Below, in pieces: positions 58,611-64,000 of a DNA stretch of 64,000 bases. The notes beneath the pieces are model-generated. The model ran no database searches, was not told where the DNA came from, and worked only from the letters and a program-made list of their open reading frames with translations. Numbering within the stretch: position 1 is the first letter of the stretch; each line of letters starts with the position of its first letter. The stretch is from the NCBI RefSeq assembly GCF_041245805.1, contig NZ_CP162490.1, positions 153,501-217,500 on the forward strand, in the 5' to 3' direction. Position numbers and translations under genes: made by a program. The stretch is from Xanthomonas sp. DAR 34887. Its GTDB lineage: Bacteria; Pseudomonadota; Gammaproteobacteria; Xanthomonadales; Xanthomonadaceae.

Positions 58611-59468
58611 CGGCGCACCCTGTCGCAAGCGCTCGTTCCGGATAGGCCGCGGCTGCGGCGACCTCAAGCCGTCAGCCGCAACCGCGTCATCGACCGGCCC
58701 AGAAGAAGTCGGCCGTCGCCGGCTCGACGCGGCCCTGTAGGAGAGACGTCGGTCCCGACGCGCTGTACTGAAAATGCGTCGGGACCTACCTTCGGCGCCG
58801 CGCTCCCGCCTTTCGCAAGCATGCTCTGCGGGCAGCGCATCCAGGCAGAGGCGCGGCGTTCTCAGGCGATCGGCTCTAACGCTTCATCGCCCAGCCATCA
58901 GCCCGCCTTGGCCACCTGTGGGAGGGACTTCAGTCCCGACGCGCTGTACCGACAGCGCATCGAAACCCACCTCCGCTGTCGCACTCGCATCCTTCGCAAG
59001 CATGCTCTGCGGGCAGCGCACCTAGGCGGAGCCGGCGGTCTCAGGCGATCGGCTGCAACGCTTCATCGCTAAGGCATCAGACGGCCTCGGCCCACGTGTG
59101 GGAGGGACTTCAGTCCCGACGCGCTGTACCGACAGCGCATCGAAACCCACCTCCGCTGCCGCACTCGCATCCTTCGCAAGTATGCTCTGCGGGCAGCGCA
59201 CCCAGGTGGAGCCGGCGGTCTCAGGCGATCGGCTGCAACGCTTCATCGCCCAGCCACCAGCCCGCCTCGGGCACTGTCGGAGGGACTTCAGTCCCGACGC
59301 GGTCCACTGAAAGACGCTGGACCAGACACCGGGGTCGAACCCTCCCGCAGCAACTGCATTCCCGTCTCTCGCGCGCCACCGCCCCCCAGCCGCACAGCCA
59401 CAAGCCCGGCCCTATCCCGAACCCCGCGCCTGCCGATTACACTGCCGCCTCCATCGGGAGACCATGCC
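58611..59468. repeat. Gene-free region with a 180-bp tandem repeat array
   Basis: Between 58738 and about 59300 a 180-bp unit recurs three full times, with its palindromic head also at the fourth position: GGACTTCAGTCCCGACGCG heads at 58738 (variant), 58918, 59098 and 59278, exactly 180 bp apart. Each unit carries the palindrome GGGACT-TCA-GTCCC, then AGCGCATCGAAACCCACCTC, CTTCGCAAG-ATGCTCTGCGG and CTCAGGCGATCGGCT. No start or stop structure suggests a protein. The last part (59310-59468) leads to the promoter of the MFS gene. Confidence 0.88.
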
Positions 59469-60713
59469 GTGCATTCCTCGCCCCCTGCCGCGCGCACGCG
59501 CCGCGCCGCCCTGGTCTTCATCTTCATCACCCTGCTGATCGATGTGCTGGCCTTCGGGGTCATCATTCCGGTGCTGCCGGGACTGGTGCGCGGCTTCACC
59601 GGCGGCGATTTCGCGGCGGCGGCGAAGTGGGTCGGCTGGTTCGGCTTCCTGTTCGCCGCGCTGCAGTTTGTCAGCTCGCCGCTGCAGGGCGCGCTGTCCG
59701 ACCGCTATGGCCGGCGCCCGGTGATCCTGGCCTCGTGCCTGGGGCTGGGCGTGGATTTCGCGGTGATGGCGCTGGCGCAGAGCCTGCCGTTGCTGCTGCT
59801 GGCGCGGGTGGTGTCCGGCGTGTTCTCGGCCAGCTTCACCACCGCCAATGCCTACATCGCCGACATCACCACGCCGGACAAACGCGCCCAGGCCTACGGC
59901 ATGATCGGCGCCGCGTTCGGGCTCGGCTTCGTGATCGGACCGCTGCTCGGCGGCTGGCTTGGTAGCTACCACCTGCGCGCGCCGTTCTGGTTCGCCGCGG
60001 CGCTGGCGCTGCTCAATTTCCTGTACGGCCTGTGGGTGCTGCCCGAATCGCTGGCGCCGGAGCGGCGCACCCCGCGCCTGGACTGGAAGCACGCCAATCC
60101 GTTCGGCGCGCTGCGGCTGCTGCGCAGCTATCCGCAGGTGTTCGCGCTGGCCGCGGTGATCTTCCTGGCCAACCTGGCGCACTACGTGTATCCGAGTATC
60201 TTCGTGCTGTTCGCCGAATACGAGTATCAGTGGGGACCGAAGCAGGTCAGCTGGGTGCTGGCCGTGGTCGGAGTGTGCAGCATCGTGGTCAATGCCTTGC
60301 TGGTCGCGCGCGTGGTGCGCCGGCTCGGCGAGCGCGGGGCGCTGCTGTTCGGACTGGGCTGCGGCGTGGCCGGCTTCGCCATCTACAGCATCGCCGGCAG
60401 CGGCGCGATGTTCCTGCTCGGGGTGCCGGTCAGCGCGTTGTGGGCGGTGGCGTCGCCGTCGGCGCAGGCCATCGTCACCCGCCACGTCGGCGCCGATGCG
60501 CAAGGCCGCGTACAGGGCGCGCTGATGAGCCTGGTCAGTCTGGCCGGCATCGTCGGGCCGTTGCTGTACACCTGGGTGTTCGCGCTGTTCATCGGCAAGC
60601 ACGCGCCGGCGCACCTGCCCGGCGCGCCGTGGCTGCTGGCCGCGCTCTTGCTCGCCGCGGGCTGGGTGGTGGCCTGGCGCCGTGCGCGCATGCCCGCCGG
60701 CGCCACCGCGTAG
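59469..60713 (+). CDS. TCR/Tet-family MFS transporter
   Basis: 414-residue major-facilitator transporter with 12 helices, related to tetracycline/bicyclomycin exporters. Markers: IFITLLIDVLAFGVIIPVLP (helix 1), SPLQGALSDRYGRRPVILAS (motif A, with D-x-R-GRR), ASFTTANAYIADITTPDKRA (helices 4-5) and AFGLGFVIGPLLGG (motif C, antiporter). It starts with GTG at 59469; an ATG five bases upstream is out of frame. Substrate unknown. Confidence 0.9.
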   Translation: MHSSPPAARTRRAALVFIFITLLIDVLAFGVIIPVLPGLVRGFTGGDFAAAAKWVGWFGFLFAALQFVSSPLQGALSDRYGRRPVILASCLGLGVDFAVMALAQSLPLLLLARVVSGVFSASFTTANAYIADITTPDKRAQAYGMIGAAFGLGFVIGPLLGGWLGSYHLRAPFWFAAALALLNFLYGLWVLPESLAPERRTPRLDWKHANPFGALRLLRSYPQVFALAAVIFLANLAHYVYPSIFVLFAEYEYQWGPKQVSWVLAVVGVCSIVVNALLVARVVRRLGERGALLFGLGCGVAGFAIYSIAGSGAMFLLGVPVSALWAVASPSAQAIVTRHVGADAQGRVQGALMSLVSLAGIVGPLLYTWVFALFIGKHAPAHLPGAPWLLAALLLAAGWVVAWRRARMPAGATA

Positions 60714-60909
60714 CGGCCCGCGCGGTGCAGTGGACGCTTGCCCGCACGACGCGTGTGGCGTCACCAGCAGCGGATGAATTGCTCAGCTTGGAGCGATACG
60801 GCGCGCTGACCGACCGCTGCGGCGCCGGGCGCTCCGCATTCACGGTGCTACGCTGTGCGGCCTCTCCGCCGTCGCGGCCGGTCCGGCTGCTGTCAACCGT
60901 ACGCTCTCC

Positions 60910-61505
60910 ATGATGTCGCCTCCCGACGGCTCTGCCATGTCCCTCCACGCCTCGCGCCTGCTGCGCGACGCCACTGCACAACAGCATCTGGCCGTCGAAC
61001 GATCGCCGATGATGCGCGCGCTGATGCGCGATTCCCTGTCCATGCACGACTACGTCCAGGTGCTGCGCCGCCATCACGCGGTGCTGGCCGGCTGGGAACA
61101 GCGCGAGTCGGCCTGGCTGCAGGCCAGCGGCGATGCCCACTGGCGCTACCAGCCGCGCAGTCCCCTGCTGGAACAGGATCTGGCCGCGCTGCGGGCCGCG
61201 CCGCCGCTGCCGGCCCCGGCGCCGCCGGCGCTTGCGAACGGCAGTCGCTGGGGCATGCTCTACGTGGTGGAAGGTTCGCGCCTGGGCGGACGGGTGATCG
61301 CCCGGCAACTGCGCCAGACCCTGGCCGCCGCCGCCCCGGCGCTGAGCTATTTCGAACTCGGCCATGCCGATCCGGCCTGCTGGCGGCGGTTCCAGCAACG
61401 CCTGGAGCAGGCCCTGCCGACGCCGGCGCTGCAGCAGGCCGCGGTCGACGGCGCCCGCGCGATGTTCGCGCATTTCCACACCCACTTCGCCCTGGAGACC
61501 GCCGC

Positions 61506-61509
<4 letters not shown>
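60910..61509 (+). CDS. bphO: Heme oxygenase (biliverdin-forming), BphO
   Basis: 199-residue heme oxygenase that makes biliverdin for the bacteriophytochrome encoded next. The proximal heme His is in LLRDATAQQHLAVERSPMMR; MHDYVQVLRRHHAVLAGWE and RWGMLYVVEGSRLGGRVIAR follow the family pattern (G-SRLGG forms the distal helix bend). The first ATG is used; an internal ATG at 60937 (MSLHASRLLRD) is also possible. The stop overlaps the bphP start (ATGA), so chromophore and apoprotein are made together. Confidence 0.92.
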
Positions 61510-63410
<1,901 letters not shown>

Positions 63411-63418
63411 GCGAATCC

Positions 63419-63451
63419 GTGGCGGCGCCCGCTCAGCGCGGGCGCCGCCAC
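63419..63451. terminator. Bidirectional hairpin between bphP and benE
   Basis: 14-bp arms (GTGGCGGCGCCCGC and its complement) with a five-base loop TCAGC. The loop contains the benE stop codon, so the hairpin serves both convergent genes. Confidence 0.75.
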
Positions 63452-64000
63452 AGCAGCGAGGTCGCCGCACCCGCCAGCAGGCCCCAGAACGTGGCGCCGA
63501 TGCCGAACAGCGACAGCCCCGAGGCGGTGACCAGGAAGGTGATCAGCGCCGGCTCGCGTTCGCCCTCGTCCTTCAGCGCCATCGCCAGGCTGTTGCCGAT
63601 GGTGCCGAACAGCGCGATGCCGGCGACCGCCATCACCAGCTCCTTCGGGAACGCGGCGAACAGCGCCGCCACGGTCGCGCCGAACAGGCCGATCAGCAGA
63701 TAGAACAGGCCGGCGAACACCGCGGCCATGTAGCGCCGCTGCGGATCTTCCTGCGCCTCGCGGCCCATGCAGATCGCCGCGGTGATCGCCGCCAGGTTCA
63801 GCCCATAGGCCCCGAACGGCGCCAGCAGCGTATTGACCACGCCGATCCAGCCGATCGTCGGCGAGATCGGCACCGCATAGCCGGAGGCGCGGATCACCGC
63901 CACCCCGGGTAGGTTCTGCGAGGCCATCGTCACCACGAACAACGGCAGCGCGATGCCGAACAGCGCCTGCCACGACAGCGTCGGCCACACGAAGACCGGG
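63433..64000 (-). CDS. benE: BenE-type benzoate/H+ symporter (C-terminal part)
   Basis: The window holds the 3' part of a BenE-family transporter (about 189 codons), running off the right edge; the N-terminal half lies outside. Visible segments: FGIALPLFVVTMASQNLPGV (family MASQN-PG motif), ASGYAVPISPTIGWIGVVNT, LLAPFGAYGLNLAAITAAIC and the C-terminal ALFGTIGNSLAMALKDEGER. It is probably an aromatic-acid importer; the substrate is by family only. Confidence 0.9.
   Translation of the reverse strand, partial: PVFVWPTLSWQALFGIALPLFVVTMASQNLPGVAVIRASGYAVPISPTIGWIGVVNTLLAPFGAYGLNLAAITAAICMGREAQEDPQRRYMAAVFAGLFYLLIGLFGATVAALFAAFPKELVMAVAGIALFGTIGNSLAMALKDEGEREPALITFLVTASGLSLFGIGATFWGLLAGAATSLLWRRPR

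Noticed and set aside
58738..59300. CRISPR array
   Set aside because: The repeat period is 180 bp with repeated spacers; CRISPR arrays have 24-48 bp repeats separated by unique spacers, and there are no cas genes.

Overview
The window is GC-rich chromosomal DNA that reads as a plant-associated Xanthomonas or a close relative. The basis is gene content and order: an mlaFEDC phospholipid-transport operon, recC-recB-recD, a bphO-bphP heme oxygenase/bacteriophytochrome pair, an XAC0095-type/SymE pair, an IS1595-family (ISXo-like) element and several families of short palindromic repeats typical of this genus. No rRNA, tRNA or CRISPR array was found.

Layout. (1) 1-2322 (-): mlaF, mlaE, mlaD and the 5' end of mlaC, the inner-membrane importer and periplasmic carrier that keep the outer membrane asymmetric. 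(2) 2.9-10.8 kb: a surface/phage-like cassette of three tandem tail-collar proteins, a GNAT acetyltransferase and a DUF6916-type protein, divergent from a 1686-residue autotransporter built of Calx-beta and Ig-like repeats. (3) 10.8-12.03 kb: palindromic repeats, one split by a complete IS1595-family element. (4) 12.2-21.4 kb: recC-recB-recD, overlapping start to stop; recB and recD carry repeat-derived DNA inside their reading frames. (5) 21.7-31 kb: small-molecule response genes: SDR oxidoreductase/TetR, an AraC regulator divergent from a four-gene efflux operon (FUSC, DUF1656, HlyD, outer-membrane factor), a lipoprotein, an alpha/beta hydrolase and an HxlR regulator. (6) 31-36 kb: a TPR-like secreted protein, a HIT protein, a ParD/ParE-like toxin-antitoxin pair and a membrane J-domain protein between two copies of an 88-bp repeat. 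(7) 36-41 kb: an accessory island, partly AT-richer and decayed: a frameshifted HEPN-like gene, an uncharacterised protein, a PD-(D/E)XK nuclease-like protein, a broken Mrr-type restriction gene and the XAC0095/SymE pair. (8) 41-46.8 kb: small membrane or secreted proteins, a YdeI-like protein, an MHS-family dicarboxylate transporter and folE. (9) 46.8-53 kb: a three-gene SMC-like operon (DUF3375, DUF4194, SbcC/MukB-like ATPase), i.e. MksF-MksE-MksB (JetA-JetB-JetC), without the nuclease gene mksG/jetD. (10) 53-64 kb: TSUP transporter, YchJ, a membrane diguanylate cyclase, a lytic transglycosylase fused in frame to a hexose-6-phosphate mutarotase, a 180-bp tandem repeat array, a TCR/Tet-type MFS transporter, bphO-bphP and the 3' part of benE.

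The strongest leads are the nuclease-rich island at 36-40 kb, the Mks operon without JetD and with a histone-H1-like tail on its ATPase, the repeat invasion of recB and recD, the IS inserted in a repeat palindrome, and the tail-collar/giant autotransporter cassette. All family assignments come from reading motifs; no database search was run.
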